14,666 nucleotides of DNA from the NCBI GenBank assembly GCA_027080125.1, contig JALWSW010000168.1, positions 1-14,666 on the forward strand, read 5' to 3'. A program made the position numbers and the translations under genes. Source of the DNA: Campylobacterales bacterium. Its GTDB lineage: Bacteria > Campylobacterota_A > Desulfurellia > JAADFJ01. The notes beneath the pieces were generated by a model. That model worked only from the letters and a program-made list of their open reading frames with translations, had not been told where the DNA came from and made no database searches. Every line of letters starts with the position of its first letter. Within the stretch, counting starts at the first letter, position 1. This document shows positions 7,757-14,162 of the stretch, piece by piece.

Positions 7757-8560
7757 TTATGCGCTGCCGTAGCTGTGAAGTCCGGATAAAAAGAAGTTCA
7801 CTCCTATATAGGTTATCAATACCGATATAAATCCGATAATTGAAACTATAGCTAATGTTTTTTTTGTTTTGCCTGAGCGCTTGAGGTGAAGATAGACCGC
7901 ATAAACAAGAAATGTAATAAGACTCCAGACCTCTTTGGGATCCCATCCCCAATAGGTTCCCCATGCGTAATGAGCCCATATCGAGCCAAGTATTATGCCT
8001 GCTGTCAGAAGCGGAAATCCGAATACGATTCCCCAATCGCTTATCTGAGACCATTTATCCGCATCAGGTTTGCTTATACGCGCAAGATACAGTATTGCGG
8101 CTATAAAACTTATTCCAAATCCGGCATAGCTCAAAAACGAAACCAAAACATGCCAGGTGAGCCAGTTGCTCTGCAGCGCCGGATTCAGAGGCTCTATCGA
8201 TTTGCTGAGATCTGTCATAAAGGTTATATATCCCATTGAGCCTCCTGCAAGCAGTGCAGTTCCACCAAGGAGATTTCGATTTATACCGATTTTTATCGTA
8301 AGAAGGGATGTGATTATTCCAAGAAACATTGCAAAGGCGAAAAACGATTCAAACGCGTTTGAGATTGGAAAATGTCCAATGCCCATCTTATAGCTTTCAC
8401 CCCATCTTATAAGAAATGCTACGATAAAGGTAAATGTGGCGGCAACAAATGTTGCAATCAGAATTTTGTTCAACTTTTTATCGGAATTAAAAAGGGCGAC
8501 TATAAATGAGGCCAAAAAAAGCCATATACCGATTTTTGTAAGCAATAAACTGTTTATCAT
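7757..8560 (-). CDS. ccsA: Cytochrome c assembly protein CcsA/ResC (heme handling, System II)
   Basis: Polytopic heme-handling protein of the CcsBA cytochrome c synthetase. The tryptophan-rich WWD signature runs at residues 195-212 (WAHYAWGTYWGWDPKEVW). Flanking periplasmic-side histidines H137 (in TWHV) and H262 (in LHSYG) match the external heme ligands, and GHFPISN at 62-68 is the usual early motif. About eight hydrophobic helices can be counted over 267 residues. The start is ATG 8560, 10 nt after a perfect AGGAGG (8576-8571). An in-frame TTG at 8569 lies only 1 nt from that site and is rejected. It is first of the ccsA-resB pair with its own promoter. The substrate cytochromes are not in this window. 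Confidence 0.95.
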   Translation of the reverse strand: MINSLLLTKIGIWLFLASFIVALFNSDKKLNKILIATFVAATFTFIVAFLIRWGESYKMGIGHFPISNAFESFFAFAMFLGIITSLLTIKIGINRNLLGGTALLAGGSMGYITFMTDLSKSIEPLNPALQSNWLTWHVLVSFLSYAGFGISFIAAILYLARISKPDADKWSQISDWGIVFGFPLLTAGIILGSIWAHYAWGTYWGWDPKEVWSLITFLVYAVYLHLKRSGKTKKTLAIVSIIGFISVLITYIGVNFFLSGLHSYGSA

Positions 8561-8609
8561 AAAAACCAAACCTCCTAACTAATACCTTGCAGGCGAGCTG
8601 CTTGTAGAG

Positions 8610-8637
8610 ATTATAAGTCTGAAAATGCCGTAGTCAA
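8610..8637 (-). promoter_or_regulatory. Strong promoter for ccsA-resB
   Basis: Minus-strand TTGACT (8637-8632), 16-nt spacer, TATAAT (8615-8610). Transcription would start near 8603, giving a ~43-nt leader that ends in the AGGAGG ribosome site of ccsA. No hairpin terminator for the upstream EAL-HDOD gene is evident between 8638 and 8716. Confidence 0.7.
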
Positions 8638-8716
8638 CACGATTAGACACCAATATGGTTTGGAGATTTTTCTTAAAGCAAGCAGATGTTCAAAAAGAGG
8701 AGAAAATCGTCAAAGT

Positions 8717-9961
8717 TTATACTACCCCAATCAGCTCTTCTGCATACGCGATGCTTTGTATATAACTTTGTTCAATATCTTTTAAATCTATTGACCCGGA
8801 ATAAAGATTAATTATATTTTTCCAGTCTCCTTTCTCGTATCTGGTAAACAGATCTAAGACATAGTAAAGTTCGTTGTCATGCTTAAGCAGCGCTCTTTTT
8901 ATATGTTTTGAAAGCGGCAGTTGAGATAAAATCTTTTCCATCTTCATTTGCAGTATTACATCTATCATAGAAAGCATACCTGTTAAGAAAAACTCTGATT
9001 TTTCGAATTTGTTTGAAAATTTGCCTCCGATAATCTCGCAGAATTTTGCCCTCAGCAGGCTATTTTTTATCACCTCGTTAGCTCCTTCAAATCTGTTTTT
9101 CGATAGCAGAGACATATAGATCAATCTTTTAATCTCCTCGGCTCCCAGAAGCGCTGTTGCCTGCATAACCGACCTGATCTCTTTTGAACGCGAATGATAG
9201 GCGGCATTAATAAGCTTTAGCAATTTATAGGTCAGCGAAACATCGGCTTCAATCAGAGAGGCAATCTTTTTTAAGTCATAATTATCTCTGTTTATCTCTT
9301 CTAAAATTTTCGTATTAATCAATGAATTTATGGGAATATCTTTTTCTTTTACGATTTGAGGTTTGCTGAAGAAAAACCCTTGGAACAACCTGTATCCGTT
9401 TTCTACGGCAAACTCAAAAACTTCGTTTGATTCCACCTTTTCGGCAAGAACGGTTTTGCCCGGAAGTTTTTTGGGGATTTCCTGCAGGTCCGCTTTTCTG
9501 TTCAGCATAAAATCTACCTTTATTATATCAACATAAGGAAACAGTTTTTGGTAATATTCATACCTGTAATGTTCATAATCATCCAAAGCAATCGTATATC
9601 CTTTTGCTTTCAGATTTCTTATAAGTTCAATCATTTCATTGTCGATTTTGACATCCTCGAGAATCTCTATGATTATATTCTCAGGCGATAAATTATACAA
9701 AAGTTCCTTATCCTTAAGCAGATTGTATGTAAAATTGATAAACGCCTTCTTATCGCCTACTAAATTCGGCAATCCTATGACGGTAATGGCGTTTACCAAG
9801 ACATCTTTGGAAGCCTGATCCCCATCTTTGATTTGATCATTGAAGTTTTTCTTTTCACCGGTTCTGTAAAGCAGTTCATAGGCAAAAAGTGACTTATCTT
9901 TGGTAAATATCGGTTGTCTTGCTATAAATTGATATTTGGCAAATGAAGTAGTTTTATTCAT
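8717..9961 (-). CDS. EAL-like / HDOD domain signalling protein (YuxH/CdgJ type)
   Basis: Two-domain regulator of 414 residues. The N-terminal half is an EAL-family barrel: RQPIF (15-19), then ELLYR (29-33) in place of the EAL motif, EILEDV, ALDDYE, IIKVDF, AEKVES and LFQGFFFSKP. The C-terminal half (from ~residue 195) is an HDOD domain, with LIEADVSLTYKLLKLIN, RSVMQATALLGAEEIKRL and a closing ILxMxx-rich helical tail. Relatives with this architecture act in c-di-GMP-linked or stress signalling, often affecting motility. Because EAL and its neighbouring residues are altered, I expect weak or no phosphodiesterase activity. The gene has its own promoter and is divergent from the MtrA-like gene. 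No strong Shine-Dalgarno sequence precedes ATG 9961. Target unknown. Confidence 0.88.
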   Translation of the reverse strand: MNKTTSFAKYQFIARQPIFTKDKSLFAYELLYRTGEKKNFNDQIKDGDQASKDVLVNAITVIGLPNLVGDKKAFINFTYNLLKDKELLYNLSPENIIIEILEDVKIDNEMIELIRNLKAKGYTIALDDYEHYRYEYYQKLFPYVDIIKVDFMLNRKADLQEIPKKLPGKTVLAEKVESNEVFEFAVENGYRLFQGFFFSKPQIVKEKDIPINSLINTKILEEINRDNYDLKKIASLIEADVSLTYKLLKLINAAYHSRSKEIRSVMQATALLGAEEIKRLIYMSLLSKNRFEGANEVIKNSLLRAKFCEIIGGKFSNKFEKSEFFLTGMLSMIDVILQMKMEKILSQLPLSKHIKRALLKHDNELYYVLDLFTRYEKGDWKNIINLYSGSIDLKDIEQSYIQSIAYAEELIGVV

Positions 9962-9994
9962 ATTGAAAATCTGTCGTTTTGCTCATCGGTAAAC

Positions 9995-10023
9995 AATTTA
10001 CTATATTATACTTTGCTTGTCAA
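9995..10023 (-). promoter_or_regulatory. Promoter for the EAL-HDOD gene
   Basis: Minus-strand TTGACA (10023-10018), 17-nt spacer, TAAATT (10000-9995). The predicted start near 9988 gives a leader of about 27 nt. A second TATAAT-like block in the spacer (minus strand, near 10005-10010) is too close to this -35 to pair with it. Confidence 0.5.
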
Positions 10024-10074
10024 TAATTTCCGGGTTCCGACTAATAAACGTTGATCTTTAAATCAAAGTATAAT

Positions 10075-10102
10075 TTGACAATATTATCTTCGGAGGTATA
10101 TT
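10075..10102 (+). promoter_or_regulatory. Promoter for the MtrA-like gene
   Basis: TTGACA (10075-10080), 16-nt spacer, TATATT (10097-10102), predicting a start near 10109. The GGAGG at 10092-10096 lies inside the spacer, so it would not be transcribed as a ribosome site. The divergent EAL-HDOD promoter is ~50 bp away, so one bound factor could affect both. Confidence 0.55.
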
Positions 10103-10142
10103 TGAAATTATATATTCAATAAAGAACCGGACTGGTATATCT

Positions 10143-11294
10143 ATGAATATGAATGGAGATGCTGAAGTGGCAGAGACAAAACAGATAAGCAAAATAAGAT
10201 CTGAACTCTCAGAAGGTATGGGGCTTTCTAAATGCCGGAAATGCGGCTGCATGAGAGATGCCCTGGAAAATTTACGCAGCTCTTTTTCTGTGAAGATTGA
10301 AGATTCTGTGAAGATTGAAGACTTCTCCGGACTGCTCGCAGAGATGGACTGCTGGTCAAACCGGATGGAGCCGGTCAGATACGCCTGTTTGGGTTGTAAA
10401 CACTGCTTTCCTGCAGTGGCAACGAATATCTTTCGTCAAGCTTTTCCCAATCTCAAAGCTCAATCCTCGGATTATATCTTTGAATCGAACGAGAATGGCT
10501 GGCCTGTTGTTGCAGGAGAATATTACGCATTCTGCGAAGGTGAGAACTGTCCTGTTGCCGTGTCGACTCTTGGCAGTGTTGAACTTGCCAGGCGACTTGC
10601 AGATAACAGACCGAGCGAACTCTGTATTGTAGGCAAGACAGAAACAGAAAATATAGGTATAGACAAAATAATCAAAAACACGGTTACAAACCCAACCATT
10701 CGTTATCTGCTGATTGCGGGAAATGATCCAAAAGGGCATTATAGCGGCAAAACATTGCTTTCGCTCTGGAGAAATGGCGTTGATGAGAATATGAGGGTAA
10801 TTGATTCACCTGGCAGACATCCGGTGCTGCAAAATGTTGCGCATCAGGAGGTTGAGTCTTTTCGAGAACAGTTAGAGATTGTAGATATGATCGGTTGCGA
10901 GGATGAGAAGCAAATTATAGAGAAGATCAAAGAGCTTTCTTCGCAAAAAACATGTTCTTGCTGCGGATGCGAACAATCCGCTAAACTAACAAAATCTGTC
11001 AAGGTTTCAAAAGCAGATGTAATCCGGGCAAAAAAACCTCAAAAAATCGAAATGGACAAGGCGGGCTATTTTGTGATTTTTCCCAAATCACAGAGCATAA
11101 TTGTTGAGCATTACACCTATGACAATCTGCTCGGGCATATAATTGAAGGTATGGATGCGCGAAGTTTGTATTGGACAATCATTGAACATGGCTGGGTTAC
11201 ACAGCTGAGCCATGCGGCTTATCTTGGCAAAGAACTGATGAAGGCGGAACTCTCAATAAAGATGGGTTTCAGATATACTCAGGATGGTGCATGA
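10143..11294 (+). CDS. Cysteine-rich MtrA-like (corrinoid methyltransferase subunit A) protein with DUF4346-like C-terminus
   Basis: Four parts are visible in 383 residues. (1) The N-terminus has cysteine clusters CRKCGC (31-36) and CLGCKHCFPAVATN (82-95), likely Fe-S or Zn ligands. (2) An MtrA-like domain (~119-265) has GWPVVAGEYY, CPVAVSTLGS, KTETENIGIDKIIKN, NPTIRYLLIAG, KGHYSGKTLLSLWRNGV and VESFREQLEIVDMI, closely following methanogen MtrA. The KGH histidine (H199) aligns with the histidine long discussed as cobalt ligand there. (3) A third cluster, CSCCGC, lies at 271-276. (4) A C-terminal domain (~290-383) with YFVIFP, IIVEHY, HAAYLGKELMKAE and YTQD resembles DUF4346. The C-terminal membrane anchor of methanogen MtrA is absent, so it is probably soluble. 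A corrinoid- or methyl-transfer role is inference. Its substrate is unknown, and no other Mtr subunit lies nearby. GTG 10167 is an alternative start with GGAG 8 nt upstream; ATG 10143 has no ribosome site. Confidence 0.85.
   Translation: MNMNGDAEVAETKQISKIRSELSEGMGLSKCRKCGCMRDALENLRSSFSVKIEDSVKIEDFSGLLAEMDCWSNRMEPVRYACLGCKHCFPAVATNIFRQAFPNLKAQSSDYIFESNENGWPVVAGEYYAFCEGENCPVAVSTLGSVELARRLADNRPSELCIVGKTETENIGIDKIIKNTVTNPTIRYLLIAGNDPKGHYSGKTLLSLWRNGVDENMRVIDSPGRHPVLQNVAHQEVESFREQLEIVDMIGCEDEKQIIEKIKELSSQKTCSCCGCEQSAKLTKSVKVSKADVIRAKKPQKIEMDKAGYFVIFPKSQSIIVEHYTYDNLLGHIIEGMDARSLYWTIIEHGWVTQLSHAAYLGKELMKAELSIKMGFRYTQDGA
10287..10322 (+). repeat. 18-bp in-frame tandem duplication inside the MtrA-like gene
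   Basis: The unit TCTGTGAAGATTGAAGAT (10287-10304) is repeated at 10305-10322 with one difference (last base T to C). It encodes SVKIED twice, between the first and second cysteine clusters. The near identity suggests a recent slippage duplication in a tolerant linker. Confidence 0.9.
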
Positions 11295-11382
11295 CATCGA
11301 TGCTCAAAAATGATTGCCCGGCAAATTTTCATTGATTTAACCGATAATGATTTTACGCAATAAAGCTCTCAATTGTCATTGA

Positions 11383-11544
11383 TTACATTTCGCATATATA
11401 TTCACTACGTTGCTGCCATTTTATAGTTACATCAACACTGCTGCTACCAAAGCTACTGTTATTTACATCCCAAAATTTGCATACTTTTCCATTTGAAGCA
11501 TCTGTAATTATTACAGTATCAGCCTGTTGATAAGCTCCTATTTG
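11383..11544 (-). pseudogene. 3' remnant of an unrecognised protein gene, cut by the palindromic repeat
   Basis: A minus-strand frame of 53 codons ends at the TAA at 11385-11383. It reads AYQQADTVIITDASNGK, VCKFWDVNNSSFG, VDVTIKWQQRSEYICEM, a coherent mixed-composition sequence resembling the C-terminus of a secreted or surface protein. It has no usable start codon and meets a stop at 11547-11545, inside the inverted repeat arm. I do not recognise the family. It could also be chance, since 160 bp is short. Confidence 0.4.
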
Positions 11545-11668
11545 TTATTGCGAGCGAGCCTGGCGAGCGAAGTAATATCAAGAGTGAGACTTGAGCGAAC
11601 CTTAGGTGTTCGCAGTGACATAAAAAAAGTGGTACTCCTCGCAATAACGTTTATTAACAGGCTCGATA
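11517..11668. repeat. MITE-like palindromic repeat (~152 bp) of the TTATTGCGAG type
   Basis: Nested inverted repeats define it. The outer arms 11517-11533 and 11651-11668 share TATC(G)AGCCTGTTRATAA with one bulge and one mismatch. The inner arms GTTATTGCGAG (11544-11554) and CTCGCAATAAC (11638-11648) match perfectly over 11 bp. Inside lie repeated GAGCGA units and a GCGAAC / GTTCGC hairpin (11595-11613). Sequences of the ATTGCGAGCGAAGCAAT kind are common dispersed intergenic repeats in many bacterial genomes. No transposase is encoded and no clear target duplication is seen. Non-autonomous mobility is inference. Confidence 0.7.
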
Positions 11669-11843
11669 TTGCGACCCGTCATTAAACGGTTTTGAAAAGG
11701 TAAACGGAACCGGAAAATTGGAGAAGTGTTAGCAATAAGTATGATCATAGTTTACTAAATCGGGCGCAGTGAGTAATTTGTAAAAATCGAGTTTCAGATC
11801 GATGTAGCTTTTTTAAAAATATCGCATATAATATGTGCCTATA

Positions 11844-12071
11844 ATGCTGGGAAACAGATTTTTACTGATTTTTATACCGTTTATATTGTCAGGGTGCGGA
11901 TATAAATCGGCGCCTTTGCCTCCGGTTCATAAAAAAACCGCAAGCACAATGCGTGTTATAAATGCAAGCAGCGCGGCTGCAAGCGAGGTGACGCTTGCAA
12001 TCAGAACCGTGGTTTTGACCGATTTCAACTCCTTTGCCAATGTGCCAAGAGTTGCCGCGCACGGGGTATAA
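11844..12071 (+). CDS. Putative truncated lipoprotein overlapping the 3' end of feoB
   Basis: The first ~31 codons from ATG 11844 encode a convincing lipoprotein signal: NRFLLIFIPFILSGC with lipobox LSGC, followed by GYKSAPLPPVHKK. The CGYK-x-PLPP start resembles small outer-membrane lipoproteins such as LptM or longer fibronectin-type lipoproteins of Gram-negative bacteria. From about 11927 onward the frame runs antisense to the last 145 bp of feoB, and its composition (Ala/Ser/Val-rich, no domain) looks like read-through rather than native protein. I read this as the 5' end of a lipoprotein gene joined to feoB by a rearrangement. GTG 11835 is an alternative start. A TATAAT lies just upstream, but there is no ribosome site. 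It may be non-functional. Confidence 0.4.
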   Translation: MLGNRFLLIFIPFILSGCGYKSAPLPPVHKKTASTMRVINASSAAASEVTLAIRTVVLTDFNSFANVPRVAAHGV

Positions 12072-13903
12072 AACAGTATAAACATCACAAAAACAACCAT
12101 TTGAGAATAGCTCATATAACTGTGAACAGCCGAAATCGAATAAACCCCGAATGATTGAGCAAGCAGCAGAAGCGTCATCTCTTTCCTTAGAATTCCGAAT
12201 ATAAGCGGTATTCCAACCGCAACCGGAAGCCCAAGCATCCAATAAGTCAATGGGGAAAGCAGATTATTTACAAATCCTGCTGCATCAAAATATTGAAGTA
12301 GAGCCAAAATAATGCTCGATCCGACAAGAATCGGGGATGCCATAGAGAAAAACTCTTTCATTCTGAAATAGGTTTTTGCGGCAATATGCTTTATGACAGG
12401 AACTCGCCAGGGTGGAATCTCCAAAATCATTTCCGGTTGCCTGCCCGGCCATATTTTAGAGAGCAGACTGCCGGCTACACCTACAACCATAATATTAAAA
12501 ATATAAAACGATATCGCTGCGGCAGCACCTAAAAAATAGCCTATCAAACCGATAATAACGGTTGTTCTGGCAGAACATGGAACGATAACCGCAATAAAGG
12601 ATGCTATGATTCGATCTCTCCTGGAAGGCAGGATTCTGGTAGCCATAACCGCAGGCACAGAGCATCCGTATCCTGATAGAATCGGAAACGATGCAACCCC
12701 ATGAAGTCCCATTTTGTGCATAATTCCATCGGTTAAATATGCAACCCTCACCAGAAATCCGGAATCCTCAAGCAAAGCAAACAAAATAAAAAACGGAATA
12801 AGATAAGGCAAAGAAATGACCATAACGCTGTTGATGCCGGAAACCAATCCTTTTAAGATATAAAACAACAAGCCATGAGGAAGCGTTCCGTAAACCTGCC
12901 TGCCTACCCATACCGTTGCCTCATCGAGTAGATTTTCAAACGGCATTCCGCCATAGAATATCATAAAAAATGTCGCCAAAAGCACCATAACCGCAGATGG
13001 TGGTCCCCAAATAGGATGAAGCACAATATCATCGATTTTCTGGCTAAAGGTAATTTTTGAAGCATTAGTTACGCTAACAACCTTTTCAAAAATATCAAAA
13101 GACTGAGCGTGCCGCTCGGCAAATATTACCGATTCGGCAGGCTGTCCATGGCTTTTTTTCAGTTCAGCTTTTATTTGGTCAATTCGTTCCAATATCTTTT
13201 TATCTACCATATTCCTGACATAATCGTCTGAGGAAAGCAGATGGGTAGCGATAAATCTATTAGGAATATTTTTCTTAAGTTTTGCCTCTTCAACAAGTTT
13301 TGCCGCCTCTGATACCCATTTTTCAACATCTTTTCTGAATTTTAAGTAGCAATAGGTCATATCGGTTTTGCCCAGCATCATCTCGCTGAGACGCTTGAGT
13401 CCTTTTCCCTGTCTGGCGATTGTTTCAGTGGCGGGAATCCTCAGGATCTCAGAAAGTTTTTTTACATCTATACGCATTCCTCTTTTTTTTGCATCATCAA
13501 TCATGTTGAGCGCAAGCACCATAGGTTTTCCGATTTCCATCAATTCAAGAACAAGCTCCAACCCTCTTTCAAGCCGGGATGCATCCAATACGACAACCAC
13601 AAGATCAACCTTTTTATTAAGAAGATAATCTCTTGTGCATCCTTCCGCCTCATCTGAGGAATAAAGTGAATATGTGCCTGGCAGATCCACAAGATTGAAT
13701 CTGTTCATTCCAACCTTTACGATTGCCTTGGTAAAATTTACAGTTGCGCCCGGAAAGTTTACTGCAACCGATCTGTATCCCGCAAAGCTGTTGAATATCG
13801 TGCTTTTTCCACAATTGGGTTGCCCGACCAGACAAACGGTGCGTAAAGATTCTTTATTGTTTTCGCCGCTATCTGCCGAATTGCTACAGCCGCATTTTAA
13901 CAT
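11927..13903 (-). CDS. feoB: Ferrous iron transport protein B
   Basis: GTPase-coupled inner-membrane Fe(II) transporter. The N-terminal cytosolic G domain shows G1 GQPNCGKST (27-35), the G2 threonine in NFPGATVN (49-56), G3 DLPGTY (73-78) and G4 NMID (133-136). A helical spacer runs to ~residue 290. The membrane part follows with the gate motifs SGYGCSVPAVMATR (Cys414), VPCSARTTV (Cys443) and, near the C-terminus, FYTPCAATLGTLAKE. Length is 658 residues, on the short side because the cytosolic linker is compact and there is no C-terminal cysteine-rich tail. Instead a short MLKCGCS stretch (Cys4, Cys6) begins the protein. AAGGAGA lies 7 nt before ATG 13903. No feoA or feoC is adjacent and I could not identify a clear Fur box upstream. 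Its 3' end overlaps the putative lipoprotein frame on the other strand. Confidence 0.95.
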   Translation of the reverse strand: MLKCGCSNSADSGENNKESLRTVCLVGQPNCGKSTIFNSFAGYRSVAVNFPGATVNFTKAIVKVGMNRFNLVDLPGTYSLYSSDEAEGCTRDYLLNKKVDLVVVVLDASRLERGLELVLELMEIGKPMVLALNMIDDAKKRGMRIDVKKLSEILRIPATETIARQGKGLKRLSEMMLGKTDMTYCYLKFRKDVEKWVSEAAKLVEEAKLKKNIPNRFIATHLLSSDDYVRNMVDKKILERIDQIKAELKKSHGQPAESVIFAERHAQSFDIFEKVVSVTNASKITFSQKIDDIVLHPIWGPPSAVMVLLATFFMIFYGGMPFENLLDEATVWVGRQVYGTLPHGLLFYILKGLVSGINSVMVISLPYLIPFFILFALLEDSGFLVRVAYLTDGIMHKMGLHGVASFPILSGYGCSVPAVMATRILPSRRDRIIASFIAVIVPCSARTTVIIGLIGYFLGAAAAISFYIFNIMVVGVAGSLLSKIWPGRQPEMILEIPPWRVPVIKHIAAKTYFRMKEFFSMASPILVGSSIILALLQYFDAAGFVNNLLSPLTYWMLGLPVAVGIPLIFGILRKEMTLLLLAQSFGVYSISAVHSYMSYSQMVVFVMFILFYTPCAATLGTLAKELKSVKTTVLIASVTSLAAALLAFITRIVLAVFL

Positions 13904-14050
13904 TCGTATTCTCCTTCATACAAAGCGTTTGACGCCGGTTGGTTTTTCTCATGTGCGCGATTTTGTTGCTCGTTTGGTTTGCATTACACAAATAACATAT
14001 AGAATTTTGCAGAAATTTAAAGACCGCCGAAATCTGTTTTTTATGATTAT

Positions 14051-14078
14051 TTGACAAATAAATATTTTATGATATTGT
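14051..14078 (+). promoter_or_regulatory. Candidate promoter for pilM
   Basis: TTGACA (14051-14056), 16-nt spacer, TATTGT (14073-14078). A second candidate lies just downstream: TTGAAT (14081-14086), 16-nt spacer, GATAAT (14103-14108). Either would serve pilM from the very AT-rich 260-bp gap shared with divergent feoB. Confidence 0.45.
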
Positions 14079-14162
14079 ATTTGAATTAGATATTATTGTT
14101 CAGATAATATATTTGGAGATCTGAAAAGTATGCAAATACGTGAAAGGGGATGAAATAACCTT

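Larger units (their letters stand above)
11295..11843. other. Gene-poor, decayed stretch between the MtrA-like gene and feoB
   Basis: No intact gene is visible in about 550 bp. It contains a start-less minus-strand reading frame (11383-11544), the palindromic repeat (11517-11668), and a second short minus-strand open stretch (11729-11812, 27 codons before its stop). That second stretch contains YIDLKLDFYKLLTAPDLV, which reads like real protein but has no start and no extension. A -10-like TATAAT (11827-11832) lies just before the lipoprotein gene. A weak 5-bp hairpin followed by T6 (11786-11815) is not convincing as a terminator. Confidence 0.6.

Noticed and set aside
10092..10121. GGAGG followed by TTG and a six-codon reading frame ahead of the MtrA-like gene, a possible leader peptide
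   Set aside because: The GGAGG lies between a TTGACA and a TATATT hexamer, so it is probably promoter spacer and not transcribed.
11318..11332. TTGC-CCG-GCAA followed by a short T run after the MtrA-like gene as a terminator
   Set aside because: A four-base-pair stem with a 3-nt loop is too weak.
11521..11533. TTATCAACA on the minus strand resembles a DnaA box
   Set aside because: It has a mismatch to the consensus, is a single site, and is explained as part of the repeat arm; no origin genes or box cluster nearby.
11786..11815. Hairpin ATCGA/TCGAT followed by T6 as an intrinsic terminator
   Set aside because: The stem is only 5 bp and AT-rich, and the T-run starts 6 nt after it.
14130..14153. 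Seven-codon reading frame (MQIRERG) just upstream of pilM with GGAG 11 nt before it
   Set aside because: It is very short, the ribosome spacing is poor, and there is no attenuator structure; chance is likely.
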